A stretch of DNA of 64,000 nucleotides from Pseudooceanicola marinus (GCF_002786295.1 NZ_PGTC01000008.1:1-64000), one strand, 5' to 3'. Shown: positions 20,959 through 30,372, counted from the first letter of the stretch. The notes: generated by a model from the letters alone, not told the origin. Translations and numbers: made by a program.

Positions 20959-21420
20959 ATGAAAACCTACTCTGCAACTCCGGCAGATATCGACAAGAAG
21001 TGGATCATCATCGACGCCGAGGGCGTGGTGCTGGGCCGTCTTGCCTCGATCATCGCCATGCGTCTGCGTGGCAAGCACAAGCCGTCCTTCACTCCTCACA
21101 TGGACATGGGCGACAACGTCATCGTGATCAACGCTGACAAGGTCCAGCTGACCGGCAAGAAGCGCGCAGACAAGCGCTACTACTGGCACACCGGCTTCCC
21201 GGGCGGCATCAAGGATCGCACCTACGGCCAGATCCTGGAAGGCGAGCACCCCGAGCGCGTCGTGACCCTGGCGGTCAAGCGCATGCTGCCCGGCAACCGC
21301 CTGTCGCGCCAGCAGATGACCAACCTGCGCGTCTACGCCGGCTCCGAGCACCCGCACGAGGCGCAGTCGCCCGAAGTGGTGGACGTGAAGTCCATGAACT
21401 CCAAGAACACCCGGAGCTGA
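20959..21420 (+). CDS. rplM: 50S ribosomal protein L13
   Basis: A 153-residue large-subunit protein, full length, beginning [20 protein letters not shown]. It shows the family [20 protein letters not shown] and [12 protein letters not shown] motifs. The final [18 protein letters not shown] is typical. It forms a two-gene operon with rpsI, which starts 5 bp later, as in most bacteria. Confidence 0.98.
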   Translation: MKTYSATPADIDKKWIIIDAEGVVLGRLASIIAMRLRGKHKPSFTPHMDMGDNVIVINADKVQLTGKKRADKRYYWHTGFPGGIKDRTYGQILEGEHPERVVTLAVKRMLPGNRLSRQQMTNLRVYAGSEHPHEAQSPEVVDVKSMNSKNTRS

Positions 21421-21425
21421 TAACG

Positions 21426-21914
21426 ATGGCTGATCAAGTGAATTCCCTGGAAGATCTGAAGGACGCCGTCGCCGAAGAGGGTGTGGTGACCGAGATCGAA
21501 ACCCCGCGCGAACCCGTTCGGGACGAGCTGGGCCGCTCCTACGCCACCGGCAAGCGGAAGGACGCCGTCGCACGCGTCTGGATCAAGCCGGGCTCCGGCA
21601 AGGTCGTGGTGAACGGCAAGGAGATGAAAGTCTACTTCGCCCGCCCCGTGCTGCAGCTGATCCTGAACCAGCCGTTCCAGGTTGCCGGTGTGGAAGGCGA
21701 GTTCGACGTCTACGCCACCGTCAAGGGCGGCGGTCTGACCGGCCAGGCCGGTGCGGTCAAGCACGGCATCTCCAAGGCCCTGCAGCTGTACGATCCCTCG
21801 CTGCGTGGCGCCCTGAAGGCCGCCGGCTTCCTGACCCGCGACAGCCGCGTCGTCGAGCGTAAGAAATACGGTAAGCGCAAAGCCCGCCGTTCGTTCCAGT
21901 TCTCCAAGCGTTAA
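21426..21914 (+). CDS. rpsI: 30S ribosomal protein S9
   Basis: A 162-residue small-subunit protein with an acidic N-terminal extension of about 35 residues, common in alphaproteobacteria, before the conserved [19 protein letters not shown]. The basic C-terminal tail ending RRSFQFSKR reaches the P-site tRNA. It is followed by a strong terminator at 21939. Confidence 0.98.
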   Translation: MADQVNSLEDLKDAVAEEGVVTEIETPREPVRDELGRSYATGKRKDAVARVWIKPGSGKVVVNGKEMKVYFARPVLQLILNQPFQVAGVEGEFDVYATVKGGGLTGQAGAVKHGISKALQLYDPSLRGALKAAGFLTRDSRVVERKKYGKRKARRSFQFSKR

Positions 21915-21938
21915 TCGCTTCGGGATCGAGATCGCGAA

Positions 21939-21965
21939 AGGCCGCCCTCCGGGGCGGCCTTTTTG
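21939..21965 (+). terminator. Rho-independent terminator of rplM-rpsI
   Basis: AGGCCGCCC (21939-21947) pairs with GGGCGGCCT (21952-21960), four-base loop, followed by five T residues. Confidence 0.92.
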
Positions 21966-22111
21966 CTTTGGCCCGGGCTTGGCTGTCCTCCGCAACCGGC
22001 TGTGGCGTCCTGCACATCGATTTTACTTGTGCCCCGGGCGGCGGTAGGTTTGAAAACGCCCTGACGCGCCCCGGCTTTTCCCGGGGGCGCAAGTTGCCCG
22101 AAGGTCCTGCC

Positions 22112-22783
22112 ATGTCCCCTGATCCCTCCGCCGGGTCCATCATCGACCCGGTCGCAGCCTATTACGACCTGTCCGATGTCGCGCCGCTGACCCAGGGCAA
22201 GAGCCGGATCGTCTACCAGCACCCGGCCTTCGACAGCTTGTTGATCAAGGTCGTCCGCCCGGGGAGCCGCGACGAGGAGCGGTTCGAGAACGCGCGCCCG
22301 CGCCGCTATTCGGTCTGGCGGTTCGGCGGGATGCGGGTCTGGGCGCGGGAATACGATGAATATATCGCCCTGCTCTGGCGTTCCCGCGAACTGCCCGACT
22401 ACATCTCGCGCTACTTCGGCTTCTGCCAGACCAACTTCGGCCCCGGCATGGTGGTGGAAAAGGTTCTGGGGCCGGACGGCTCCATGGCGCAGACGCTGGA
22501 GAGCCTGCTGAAGGAGGGGCGCCTGGAGGCGGATCACCTGCACCGGCTGGTGGATCGCTTTTTCGATGACCTGATCGCCAGCGATGCGGTGGTCAGCGGG
22601 CTGCACCTTGGCAATATCGTCCTGCGCGAAGGGCCGAACGAGAAGTTCGTGCTGATCGACGGGCTGGGGGATATCGTGCTGATCAAGACAAAGATGTTCT
22701 CGCGCCGGCTGCGCACCCGGTCACTGAACCGTCGGCGCGCAAACTTCCATCAGCAGATAGACCGGAAATTGAACCGGGGCTGA
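22112..22783 (+). CDS. YrbL family protein
   Basis: A 223-residue protein. The ATG at 22112 follows AAGG and gives MSPDPSAGS. The body resembles the YrbL family, which has a protein-kinase-like fold: QGKSRIVYQHPAFDSLLIKV contains a lysine in the position of a phosphate-binding lysine, HLGNIVLR sits where a catalytic-loop Asn would be, and FVLIDGLGD resembles the DFG-equivalent. YrbL is a PhoP-regulated protein of unclear function in enterics. Its role here is unknown. It is convergent with the TetR gene (13 bp between stops). Confidence 0.75.
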   Translation: MSPDPSAGSIIDPVAAYYDLSDVAPLTQGKSRIVYQHPAFDSLLIKVVRPGSRDEERFENARPRRYSVWRFGGMRVWAREYDEYIALLWRSRELPDYISRYFGFCQTNFGPGMVVEKVLGPDGSMAQTLESLLKEGRLEADHLHRLVDRFFDDLIASDAVVSGLHLGNIVLREGPNEKFVLIDGLGDIVLIKTKMFSRRLRTRSLNRRRANFHQQIDRKLNRG

Positions 22784-22796
22784 GGGCGCGCGCGGC

Positions 22797-23417
22797 CTAG
22801 CGGTCGCCCTCGATCAGGCCCAACCCGCGCAGGTAGACGCCGATCCCGGTCTCCAGCAGGTCCTCAGGCGGGAAGGGGCTTTGCCGCCCCGGTGAGTTCC
22901 GCGCGAAGAGTTCCACGACCCCGTGGCTCATCGCCCAGATATGGGCGGTGAACATCGAGGCGGGCGGGCGTTTCTCCGGCGGGATATGCTGCGACAGGTC
23001 ATGGGCGGCCTGTTCCATCACCTCCGAGGCGCGGCGGGCGACGGCGGCCAGTTCCGGCGTGCGGTTCACCGAGATGCCGCTTTCGAACATCGCGATGTAA
23101 TGGCCCGGATACTTGCGCGCGAAGGCCAGGTAGGCGCGGCCCGTGGCCTCAAAGGCCGCCAGGGCCGAGGGCTGGCCCTTCTCGTAGGCGTAGCGGATCA
23201 CGTCGGCGAAGATCTCATAGCCCTGGCGGGCCGCCTCGGCGATCAGGTCCTCGCGGCCCTCGAAATGGCGGTAGACGGCGGCGGGCGTCACGCCGGCCTG
23301 CTTCGCCGCTTCCGACAGGGTGAAGCCGGTCGGGCCCTTCGCCTCGATCAGCGACAGCGCGGCCTCGACCAGCGCCTGGCGCAGGTTGCCGTGGTGATAG
23401 CCGCGTTTCTTAGACAT
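22797..23417 (-). CDS. TetR/AcrR family transcriptional regulator
   Basis: A 206-residue regulator. The Met at 23417 ([20 protein letters not shown]) is the family-like start. The helix-turn-helix is at about residues 31-52 ([21 protein letters not shown]), followed by a ligand-binding domain with a TetR_C-like [12 protein letters not shown]. Its start overlaps the stop of ppk2 by 8 bp, so the two are co-translated. It may regulate this operon or a distant target; no operator is obvious. Confidence 0.9.
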   Translation of the reverse strand: MSKKRGYHHGNLRQALVEAALSLIEAKGPTGFTLSEAAKQAGVTPAAVYRHFEGREDLIAEAARQGYEIFADVIRYAYEKGQPSALAAFEATGRAYLAFARKYPGHYIAMFESGISVNRTPELAAVARRASEVMEQAAHDLSQHIPPEKRPPASMFTAHIWAMSHGVVELFARNSPGRQSPFPPEDLLETGIGVYLRGLGLIEGDR

Positions 23418-24279
23418 CCCAGATCTCGGGGCCTCCGACGATCTGGTCATCGGGCAGGCCGATCGCCTTCGGATCCTTGGAGGCGTAGGGCAGGTGCAGC
23501 AGCACCTGGCGGATGGCCGCCAGCCGCGCGCGGCGCTTGTCGTCCGACCGCACGACGGTCCAGGGCGCGGCATGGCTGTGGCTGCGCCCCAGGTTTTCCA
23601 CGATGGCGGCGGAATAGGCGTCCCAGCGGGCCAGGCCCTTCACGTCGATCTCGCTCAGCTTCCACTGTTTCAGCGGATCCTTCTCGCGATCGAGGAAGCG
23701 GCGCAGCTGTTCGGCCCGGCCGACGTTCAGCCAGAACTTGAAGATATGAATGCCGTCCTCGGCCAGCATCGCCTCGAACTCGTTCACCTGGCTGAAGAAA
23801 TGCTCGCGCTGCGCCGTGGTGCAGAAATCGAAGACATGCTCGACCACGCCACGGTTGTACCAGGACCGGTCGAAGAAGGCGATTTCGCCAGCGGCGGGCA
23901 GGTGCGAGATGTAGCGCTGGAAATACCACTGCCCGCGTTCGGTGTCCGATGGTTTCGGCAGCGCCACGACACGCGCCCCGCGCGGGTTCAGGTACTCGCG
24001 GAACCGCTTGATGGTGCCGCCCTTGCCGGCCGCGTCGCGCCCCTCGAAGACGCAGAGGATGCGCGCACCGCTGTCCTTGGCCCAGGCCTGCATCTTCACC
24101 AGCTCGATCTGCAGCGACTTCAGCTCCTTCTCGTAGGCCTTGCGCGGCATGCGTTCGCTGTAGGGGTAGGAGGGATCCAGGATGTCGTCCTTGTCCCCGC
24201 GCCGGATGGCGTTGCGCACGGGTTCGGGCGCGTCGGTGTCGTAGAAGGCGCTGATCGCCCCGTCGAAGGGAAGCTCCAT
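23410..24279 (-). CDS. ppk2: polyphosphate kinase 2
   Basis: A 289-residue PPK2 enzyme, which moves phosphate between polyphosphate and nucleoside (di)phosphates. Walker A is GRDAAGKGG (residues 80-88) and the Walker B/DRSW motif is [15 protein letters not shown] at about 135-149. The length and a single kinase domain match class I PPK2 (NDP-phosphorylating). AAGGA precedes the ATG at 24279; the frame upstream of it is unsupported. It is the first gene of a two-gene unit with a TetR regulator. Confidence 0.94.
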   Translation of the reverse strand: MELPFDGAISAFYDTDAPEPVRNAIRRGDKDDILDPSYPYSERMPRKAYEKELKSLQIELVKMQAWAKDSGARILCVFEGRDAAGKGGTIKRFREYLNPRGARVVALPKPSDTERGQWYFQRYISHLPAAGEIAFFDRSWYNRGVVEHVFDFCTTAQREHFFSQVNEFEAMLAEDGIHIFKFWLNVGRAEQLRRFLDREKDPLKQWKLSEIDVKGLARWDAYSAAIVENLGRSHSHAAPWTVVRSDDKRRARLAAIRQVLLHLPYASKDPKAIGLPDDQIVGGPEIWDV

Positions 24280-24428
24280 CGGAAAAATCCTTTTCCCTCT
24301 ATATGGCGGGCCGGGCTTCGCGGCGCAATCCGCGCGTTGCGGCAGGGCCGCGCGCGCGGGAGATTGGATCGGGGCGGGGACAGTGTCGGGCTGCGCCCGC
24401 CGCGAAAGGCGACGGCGCGCATCGGGCA

Positions 24429-25394
24429 TCAGACCGGCACGTCGGCGGCCAGCTGGTCGTCGTATTCGGCAAAGCCGATCAGGGTCGGGTCATAGGGCGT
24501 AGTCTGGTAGATCTGATTGATCCAGTTGCCGTAAAGCAGATGCGCATGGCTGCGCCAGCGGTTCAGCGGCTTGCGGGCGGGGTCGTCGCCGGGGAAGTAG
24601 TTCACCGGGGTCAGGATGCCTTCGCCACTTGTCATGTCGCGCTCGTACTCCTGCTTCAGCGTGTCGCTGTCGTATTCGAAGTGGTTGAAGACATAGAGGG
24701 CGCGGTGCTCCGGGTCCTCCACCAGGCAGGGGCCGGTGTCGGCATTGCCCAGCAGGGTGCGCAACCCGCCGCCCGCGGCCCGGATGTCCTCTTCGCGCAT
24801 CTCGGTCCAGCGGCTGACCGGCACGACCAGCCGGTCGGAGAAACCGTTGAGGAAGACCGATGAGGGATCCAGGTTCTCCTGCGGGTAGCAACCGAAGCTC
24901 TTTTCCGGCAGCAGGTGCTTGGGCACGCCGTGGAAGTAGTGGATCATCGCCATGCCGCCCCAGCAGACGCCGAAGGTGGCATGCACATGGCTCTGGGTCC
25001 ACTCGAAGACCCGGGTCAGCTCATCCCAGTAGGTGACCTCCTCGAACTCCAGGTGCTCTATCGGAGCGCCGGTTATGATGAAGCCGTCGAACTTCTCCCC
25101 CGAGGCCTCTATCTCCTCGAAGGTCTGGTAGAAGCTCTCCATGTGCTCGGCCGCGGTGTGCTTGCTGCGGTGCTCCGTCATGCGGACCAGCGACAGCTCG
25201 ATCTGAAGGGGCGTCGATCCGATCAGTCGCGCGAATTGCGTCTCCGTCTGGATCTTCTTCGGCATCAGGTTCAGCAGACCGATCCGCAGGGGCCGGATGT
25301 CCTGGCGGGCCGCCTGATCCTCCGACATGACCATTACGCCTTCTTTCGTCAGAACGTCGAAAGCGGGCAGGTCGTTGGGGATCTTGATGGGCAT
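24429..25394 (-). CDS. metAA: homoserine O-acetyltransferase, MetA family
   Basis: A 321-residue GATase-like acyltransferase that activates homoserine for methionine synthesis. The nucleophile is Cys144 in FGVCWGG, with His238/Glu240 in NHFEYD completing the triad region. In [10 protein letters not shown] the residue aligned with the specificity position (Gly in E. coli MetA, Glu in Bacillus MetA) is Glu113, which points to acetyl-CoA rather than succinyl-CoA as donor. It lies 39 bp after a P-loop ATPase gene on the same strand and is probably co-transcribed with it. No SAM riboswitch fits in that gap. Confidence 0.92.
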   Translation of the reverse strand: MPIKIPNDLPAFDVLTKEGVMVMSEDQAARQDIRPLRIGLLNLMPKKIQTETQFARLIGSTPLQIELSLVRMTEHRSKHTAAEHMESFYQTFEEIEASGEKFDGFIITGAPIEHLEFEEVTYWDELTRVFEWTQSHVHATFGVCWGGMAMIHYFHGVPKHLLPEKSFGCYPQENLDPSSVFLNGFSDRLVVPVSRWTEMREEDIRAAGGGLRTLLGNADTGPCLVEDPEHRALYVFNHFEYDSDTLKQEYERDMTSGEGILTPVNYFPGDDPARKPLNRWRSHAHLLYGNWINQIYQTTPYDPTLIGFAEYDDQLAADVPV

Positions 25395-25433
25395 GCTGGC
25401 TCCTGTGGCTCGGTTGCACGCGGCGGGGGCCGC

Positions 25434-26306
25434 TCAGATATGTTCGCTTTCGCGCCGTTCAAGCGCGTCTGCGATCAAGACTTCGAAATCCTCGGCGCTT
25501 TTGACGGAGGCCACTTCGTCGGCCAGCACGGTCACGCCGCGGCGCGCCATGGCCTCGTAGCGCGGTTGCCGATGGGCCAGGGCACGGGCATATGTCCAGC
25601 GCACGAAGGCGTCCGGGTCGACCTCGTCCTCGGCCTCGCCGGTCTCGCCCCGGTATTCTTCCCAGGCGGCGCGCAGAAACACGGGGTCGTAGTACATGGG
25701 TTTCGGGGCGCGGTCAAAACGGCGGACAAGTTCCTCCGTATGGGCGTCGTCGCCCTTGATCCAGACCATCAGCGCGGTGTCTACGAGAACGTTCAGAAGC
25801 TCGTCCTCGGGGTCCCAGGGGTCCACCACCTCGCAGATCGAGCCGCCGCTGTCGCAGACGAAATTGGGATAGCCGTAGAGGTCGATGGCGCGCCGGGCGA
25901 AGCGGGGCGTGTCCATCAGCGAGTAGATCTCGGCCAGGCGGTGCTGCTCCTGCCGGATCATGTATTCCTCGAAGGGCAGGCCACCCTTGGCCGGGTTGCC
26001 GGGCTTGCCCAGGTAGGCCGACAGCGGCTTCAGGTTGTTGAAGGTGATGTTGGAACCGATGAAGATCGAATCCGTCATCAACAGGTCGCGCAGGAAGGGG
26101 ATCTGCATCGCGTGGCGCTTGGCATTGTCGGCGATGTGTTCGCCCATGTAGCCGGTGCCGATGCGGTAATCGATCGAGAAGTGGAACCAGGTGCCCGCAT
26201 CGCGCAGCAGGTTCGACACATGGGTCTTGCCCAGTCCCGACATGCCGAAAAGAAGAACGCGCTTTTCGGTGGCCTCCAGCCACTCCTGTCCGGATTTGTA
26301 AATCAT
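25434..26306 (-). CDS. P-loop ATPase/kinase of unknown function upstream of metA
   Basis: A 290-residue cytoplasmic protein with a clear Walker A loop, FGMSGLGKTH, at residues 20-29. Other recognisable points are FSIDYRIGTGYMGEHIAD (40-57), DLYGYPNFVCDSGGSICEVV and VDTALMVWIKGDD, which could be the Walker B-like strand. The architecture, a single P-loop domain with no transmembrane or DNA-binding part, resembles small kinases or ATPases that act on metabolites or RNA. I cannot assign a substrate. The 39-bp spacing to metAA suggests a shared message. Confidence 0.7.
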   Translation of the reverse strand: MIYKSGQEWLEATEKRVLLFGMSGLGKTHVSNLLRDAGTWFHFSIDYRIGTGYMGEHIADNAKRHAMQIPFLRDLLMTDSIFIGSNITFNNLKPLSAYLGKPGNPAKGGLPFEEYMIRQEQHRLAEIYSLMDTPRFARRAIDLYGYPNFVCDSGGSICEVVDPWDPEDELLNVLVDTALMVWIKGDDAHTEELVRRFDRAPKPMYYDPVFLRAAWEEYRGETGEAEDEVDPDAFVRWTYARALAHRQPRYEAMARRGVTVLADEVASVKSAEDFEVLIADALERRESEHI

Positions 26307-26466
26307 TTCGCCCCTTTCGCGATCTTCTGCGTCGGCAGTGTCGTCTGGATGTCCGCTCGCCGCCTCCGCCCGCTGGGGAATACGACCTGAAAATCGTTAG
26401 GGGAGAGCGTGGCGCGGGTCAAATCGGAAACGCCGGAAAGGGGCTCGCGCGGGGCGGCTGAACATG

Positions 26467-26498
26467 AAAACGCCCCCGGCCCGACAGAACCGGAGGCG
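26467..26498 (-). terminator. terminator of the first OmpP1/FadL-like gene
   Basis: On the minus strand GCCTCCGG (26497-26490) pairs with CCGGGGGC (26479-26472), and is followed by GTTTT. It lies about 20 bp after the stop at 26520. Confidence 0.7.
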
Positions 26499-26519
26499 TC
26501 GATGCGCGGCAGGGCGCGA

Positions 26520-27650
26520 TCAGAAGGTGTAGGCGACCTTCAGGCCGAAGGCCGTGGCGTCGTTGTCCTCGAACGGGGCCACCGGGTTGCCGCCGGGCGC
26601 GGCGGTTGCGTCGCCGAGCCAGATCTTGCTGACCCCACCGGAGACCTCGAAGGTCTCGGTCACCTTGTAGGACAGGCCGATGGACAGGGAGGTCTTGCCG
26701 GTCGAAGGCGCCAGCGGCGAGACCAGCGTGTCGCCCTCTGCCTCGTAGCCGACCATGATCGACCCGGCCAGTTTCGGCGTGAACCGACGGCCGATACCGA
26801 GGTTGTAGGTGGTGGTATCGCTCAGGTCCACGAGGCCGCCGCCCGAAGCCGCGGTGAAGGCCACCGGCTCGATCTTGAACTCCGAGTGCTTCACGTAGCG
26901 GATCGAGCCCATCAACAGGGTGTCCTGTGCGATGCCCGACTGGAATTCCAGGTTCCACGACGACGGCGTCTTGGTCTTGGTGCTGGTGGTCGCGCCGGGA
27001 TTGATGTTCTCGACCGTATCGAAATCATGCTCGATGGCCGAGTTGTAGGTCAGCGCGACCCGCAGCGCGATGTCGGGGATCTCGTAGGCCACGCCCAGCA
27101 CATAGCCGGTGCTCGTCGTCTCCTCCAGCTCGACATTGTAGCCCGACAGCCCGCCCGGCGGCGGTCCACCATAGGCCGCACCATCCAGCGTGATCTCGCC
27201 GCTGGCCTTCTGGAACCGCAGGCCGCCGAAGACGCTGACGCGATCGGTTGCCTGGTACTTGGCCAGCACGGTCAGGGCATCGACATCCGCCTTGGCGGTG
27301 GTGCCGGCCAGAAGGGCGGGCTGCGTCGGGCCAGCGCTGGTGTAGTCGTAGTAGATGTCCGCGCCGAAGGGCTTGTCGTAGATCATCGCCAGCGACAGCT
27401 GGTCGGTCACGTCCATCTTCAGGGCGAAGCTGGGCAGGGTGAAATCATCGGCCACGTTGCCGGTGTTGTTCCCGGTCGCGTCCGTGCCGGACAGCGACGG
27501 GCTGGCCGAGCCGAAGCTCAGTTCGAAACGGTTGCCTTCGCCAAACAGCACCATCGCGGATTGCGGCGTGCGCTCGATGCCCCCGGCGTAGGCCGAGGTC
27601 GCGGTGGTGGCGGCAAGCAGCGCCAGCAGGGCGCTCGACTTGAATCTCAT
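26520..27650 (-). CDS. OmpP1/FadL family outer membrane protein (copy 1)
   Basis: A 376-residue protein with a signal peptide of 22 residues (cleavage after TSAYA) and a mature start GGIERTPQSAMVLFGEGN typical of the FadL/TodX transport family. The body alternates polar/hydrophobic strands and ends with ATAFGLKVAYTF, an outer-membrane barrel closing strand with terminal Phe. The start at 27650 has GGGAGGAG upstream. Such channels carry hydrophobic compounds across the outer membrane. It is a tandem paralogue of the gene at 27954, with near-identical signal and C-terminal strand patterns. Confidence 0.9.
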   Translation of the reverse strand: MRFKSSALLALLAATTATSAYAGGIERTPQSAMVLFGEGNRFELSFGSASPSLSGTDATGNNTGNVADDFTLPSFALKMDVTDQLSLAMIYDKPFGADIYYDYTSAGPTQPALLAGTTAKADVDALTVLAKYQATDRVSVFGGLRFQKASGEITLDGAAYGGPPPGGLSGYNVELEETTSTGYVLGVAYEIPDIALRVALTYNSAIEHDFDTVENINPGATTSTKTKTPSSWNLEFQSGIAQDTLLMGSIRYVKHSEFKIEPVAFTAASGGGLVDLSDTTTYNLGIGRRFTPKLAGSIMVGYEAEGDTLVSPLAPSTGKTSLSIGLSYKVTETFEVSGGVSKIWLGDATAAPGGNPVAPFEDNDATAFGLKVAYTF

Positions 27651-27668
27651 GGTAAACTCCTCCCGTTT

Positions 27669-27721
27669 GCAGAGCATCCTCTGCCTGAGTCCACTATTCG
27701 CGCCAAGGTGGACCCAATCAA
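27669..27721 (-). promoter_or_regulatory. promoter and leader hairpin of OMP copy 1
   Basis: On the minus strand TTGATT (27721-27716), a 17-bp spacer and AATAGT (27698-27693) form a plausible promoter. The leader then contains GCAGAG-CATC-CTCTGC (27669-27684, plus-strand order), an inverted repeat 2-3 bp before the ribosome-binding site. A similar layout occurs before copy 2. Confidence 0.5.
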
Positions 27722-27910
27722 TCGGCTGTGCCAGATGACGTTGGGGGAAGCTTAGGTAAACTGCGGCTTTTCGAGCTGGCGTGTGGCTCGCTTGCAATAG
27801 GTCCGGTGCGAGGGCGGCGTTTTGCCGCCTCGGGGGCTGCATTACCCTGCAGGGGTTGGGCGGACGGCAACGTCCTTTCCGCAGTGCAGCACCGTTTCAT
27901 TCCGCGCTGC

Positions 27911-27937
27911 GGCGCCCGCCGTTTCCCGGCGGGCGCC
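27911..27937 (-). terminator. strong hairpin downstream of OMP copy 2
   Basis: GGCGCCCGCCG (27911-27921) and CGGCGGGCGCC (27927-27937) form an 11-bp perfect stem with a five-base loop, 16 bp after the copy 2 stop. There is no T-run on the minus-strand side, so termination strength is uncertain. The rest of the 303-bp spacer between the two OMP genes holds the promoter of copy 1 and no gene. Confidence 0.6.
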
Positions 27938-27953
27938 TTGTCGGCCGCTCGGC

Positions 27954-29051
27954 TCAGAAGGTGTAGGCCATCTTCAGACCGATGCCGGTCAGGCTGTTGT
28001 CCTCGAAGCGGCCCACGCTGGTGCCGCTGACGGTGGCGTTGGCATCGCCGTAGAGGCGGTAGGTGATCCCGCCCGAGATCTCCAGCGCCTCGGTCGCCTT
28101 GTAGCTCAGCCCAAGCGATAGCTGCTTGTAGCCGTTGTAGGGCGACAGCGACGACACGTTATCGCTGCCCTCCGGCTCGACGGCATAGGTGACCGAGCCG
28201 GACAGCTTCTGGGTGAACGCCCGGCCAATGCCGATCCGGTAGGTCGTGGTATCGCGCAGGCTGACCAGCTCCCGATCGAAGACCTCGGGCCGCAGCTTGA
28301 ACGCGGAATGTTCCACCCAGCGGGCCGAGGCCATCAGCAGGGTGCGCTGGTTCAGGCCGGTCTGGAACTCCAGGTTGACCGACTGAGGCGTCACGCTCTT
28401 GGTCTGGCTGGTCGGCCCGGCGCCCACTCCGCCGAAGCTCTCGTCGGTGTCGTAGCTGTGCTCCACCTCCGAGTTGTAGGTCAGCGCCAGGCGCAGGGCC
28501 ATCTCCGGGATTTCGTATGCCGCGCCGAGAACATAGCCCGTGCCCCAGTCATCTCCGAAGGACACCTCGTAGGGGGTCGCGGGGAGGAGGATGTCGTAAG
28601 GCGTGCCATCCAGCACGGTCGAGCCGCCGGATTCCTGCACCCGGATCCCGCCGAAGACGCTGACCCTGTCGGTCGCCTGGTATTTCGCCAGGAAGGTGTA
28701 GGCCTTGGTTTCCGCCAGGCCGGCCTGGCCGGACAGGAACGCGCTGTCGCCGTCGTCGTAAACCACGTCGGAGCCGAAGGGCTTGTCGTAGATGAAGGCC
28801 AGCGCGACCTTCTCGCTGACATCCATCTTCAGCGCGAACGAGGGTGAGGTGAAGTCGTTGGCGATATCGCCGGACCCCAGGCTGTCATTCATCTCGCCGG
28901 TCAGTTTCGGCATCACGCGGCCAAAGCTCAGCTCCACCCGGTTGCCGTCCGAGAACAGGATCATGGCCGATTGTGTGGTGCGTTCGATCCCGCCAGCCTG
29001 CGCGGCGGACGCGCCAAGAAGCGCCAGAAGGGCGCCTGTATAGAGTTTCAT
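27954..29051 (-). CDS. OmpP1/FadL family outer membrane protein (copy 2)
   Basis: A 365-residue protein with a signal peptide (MKLYTGALLALLGASAAQA) and mature start GGIERTTQSAMILFSDGN, aligning residue by residue with copy 1. The barrel closes with SLTGIGLKMAYTF. The shared motifs VALAFIYDKPFGSD, AKYQATDRVSVFGGIR and GTGYVLGAAYEIP show the pair arose by tandem duplication. GGGAGGAAAACC precedes the ATG. Each copy has its own promoter and terminator-like hairpin, so they can be expressed independently. Confidence 0.9.
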   Translation of the reverse strand: MKLYTGALLALLGASAAQAGGIERTTQSAMILFSDGNRVELSFGRVMPKLTGEMNDSLGSGDIANDFTSPSFALKMDVSEKVALAFIYDKPFGSDVVYDDGDSAFLSGQAGLAETKAYTFLAKYQATDRVSVFGGIRVQESGGSTVLDGTPYDILLPATPYEVSFGDDWGTGYVLGAAYEIPEMALRLALTYNSEVEHSYDTDESFGGVGAGPTSQTKSVTPQSVNLEFQTGLNQRTLLMASARWVEHSAFKLRPEVFDRELVSLRDTTTYRIGIGRAFTQKLSGSVTYAVEPEGSDNVSSLSPYNGYKQLSLGLSYKATEALEISGGITYRLYGDANATVSGTSVGRFEDNSLTGIGLKMAYTF

Positions 29052-29066
29052 GGTTTTCCTCCCTTG

Positions 29067-29127
29067 GCGGACATTGCTCCCGTGTCCGCTCTTGGGAAAG
29101 ATTATTGCGTGATTATTTCCCTATCAA
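29067..29127 (-). promoter_or_regulatory. promoter and leader hairpin of OMP copy 2
   Basis: On the minus strand TTGATA (29127-29122), a 17-bp spacer and TAATCT (29104-29099). Between promoter and ribosome-binding site lies GCGGACA (29067-29073) / TGTCCGC (29083-29089), a 7-bp stem just upstream of GGGAGG, able to influence translation or mRNA stability. Confidence 0.55.
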
Positions 29128-29415
29128 TTGTCCTGAGCGTAATATGCCATTCAGTTGCAGTTGACGTAGCGGAATGCCGCGCAACCTGTGGCGGCTTTGC
29201 AATATTCGATGGGATCCAGCGGAATTAGATCTGCGCCAATTTCCGAATTGCGGAATGTCGAATGAATTTGGCAAATGGCACGTATTGATGGCAATCGATC
29301 GTTTAACCGAGAATCTCTCATTTGGCGTACATTGGCGTCTGCTTGGCGCAGGCCGTGACACCGGTTAGGCGGCAGTGTTGCGCAGATTGCGCATTGCCGG
29401 TCCCGGATGCGTTTC
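29128..29415. other. AT-richer intergenic sequence, no gene seen
   Basis: Between the promoter of OMP copy 2 and the stop of the DMT transporter. The GC content is visibly lower than the flanks. Short minus-strand frames here lack ribosome-binding sites or family resemblance. It may hold distal regulatory sites for the OMP promoter. Confidence 0.45.
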
Positions 29416-30285
29416 TCAGCGGGCGCGCGTCTCGCCCCGAATGTTGAGGTAATTGCCGGCAAAGATGATCGCGGCCCCGGCCAGCACCCACAGATCGAAG
29501 GGTTCGTTGACGAAGATCGCCCCGAGGATCGCCGCCAGCGGCAGCCGGGTGAAGTCGATGGGCACGACCACGGTTGCCGGGGCGAAGCTGAGCGCGGTGG
29601 TCACGCAGAAATGCGCGAACAGCCCGCAGCATCCCACCAGCACCAGCAGCGGCAGCGTGTCCAGCGTGGGGAAGGCGAAGTCGAGGTCATATCCGCCGCA
29701 GAGGAAACCGAAGACGGTCTGGGTCACCGTCATCCAGAAGATGATCGACAGTGTTGGCACGTCGCGGGTCAGCCGTTTGGTGGTGACCATGGTGATGGCA
29801 AAGGCGATGGCCGCACAGCCCGCCGCGAGGATACCGGGTGACAGGCTTTCGGCGCCGGGTCGGGTGACCACGAGGATGCCGATGAACCCCAGTCCGGCGG
29901 CCAGCACGCGCATCGGCGCCAGGCGTTCGCCCAGCACCAGCGGCGACAGCACCAGCACCCACAGGGGCGAGGTGAACTCCAGCGCGAAGACCTGGGCCAC
30001 GGGGATGACCGCCACGGCGAAGAACCACAGGTTCTGGCCGGTGAAATGGGCAATGTTGCGCCCGATGTGCAGGCCCATGCGCCGCGTGTCGATCAGCCCC
30101 CAGTCCCCGCGCAGGCTGATGACGGCCACCATGATGATGACCCCGGTGACGGAGCGCCAGGTCATGATCTCGAAAGTGTCCAGGCTGCTGCTGAGGGCGC
30201 GCCCGGCAAAGGCCATGGTCAGGAAGCTGGCCACTGCGCCGCTCATCCACAGGACGGCACGCAGGATGTCTTGGCGGGTTGTCAC
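29416..30285 (-). CDS. DMT superfamily (EamA) transporter
   Basis: A 289-residue inner-membrane protein with ten predicted spans as two EamA repeats. I chose the GTG at 30285 because AAGGAG lies seven bases before it, giving MTTRQDILRAVLWM; the ATG 19 codons upstream has no such site. Family features include EIMTWRSVTGVI near helix 2, IPVAQVFALEFTSPLW and the second-repeat FTRLPLAAILGAIFVNEPFD. The transported metabolite is unknown. Confidence 0.88.
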   Translation of the reverse strand: MTTRQDILRAVLWMSGAVASFLTMAFAGRALSSSLDTFEIMTWRSVTGVIIMVAVISLRGDWGLIDTRRMGLHIGRNIAHFTGQNLWFFAVAVIPVAQVFALEFTSPLWVLVLSPLVLGERLAPMRVLAAGLGFIGILVVTRPGAESLSPGILAAGCAAIAFAITMVTTKRLTRDVPTLSIIFWMTVTQTVFGFLCGGYDLDFAFPTLDTLPLLVLVGCCGLFAHFCVTTALSFAPATVVVPIDFTRLPLAAILGAIFVNEPFDLWVLAGAAIIFAGNYLNIRGETRAR

Positions 30286-30372
30286 GGGGGCGCTCCTTGC
30301 ATGGTCAAGGGACCTTTTGGCCGGGATGGGCCGGGGGTGCAAGCCTGTCGCTGCCCCGGCGCCAGGTCGCCG

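Noticed and set aside
25395-25433. possible SAM riboswitch before metAA
   Set aside because: The gap is only 39 bp and shows no SAM-II or SAM-I core; none was seen before the upstream ATPase gene either.
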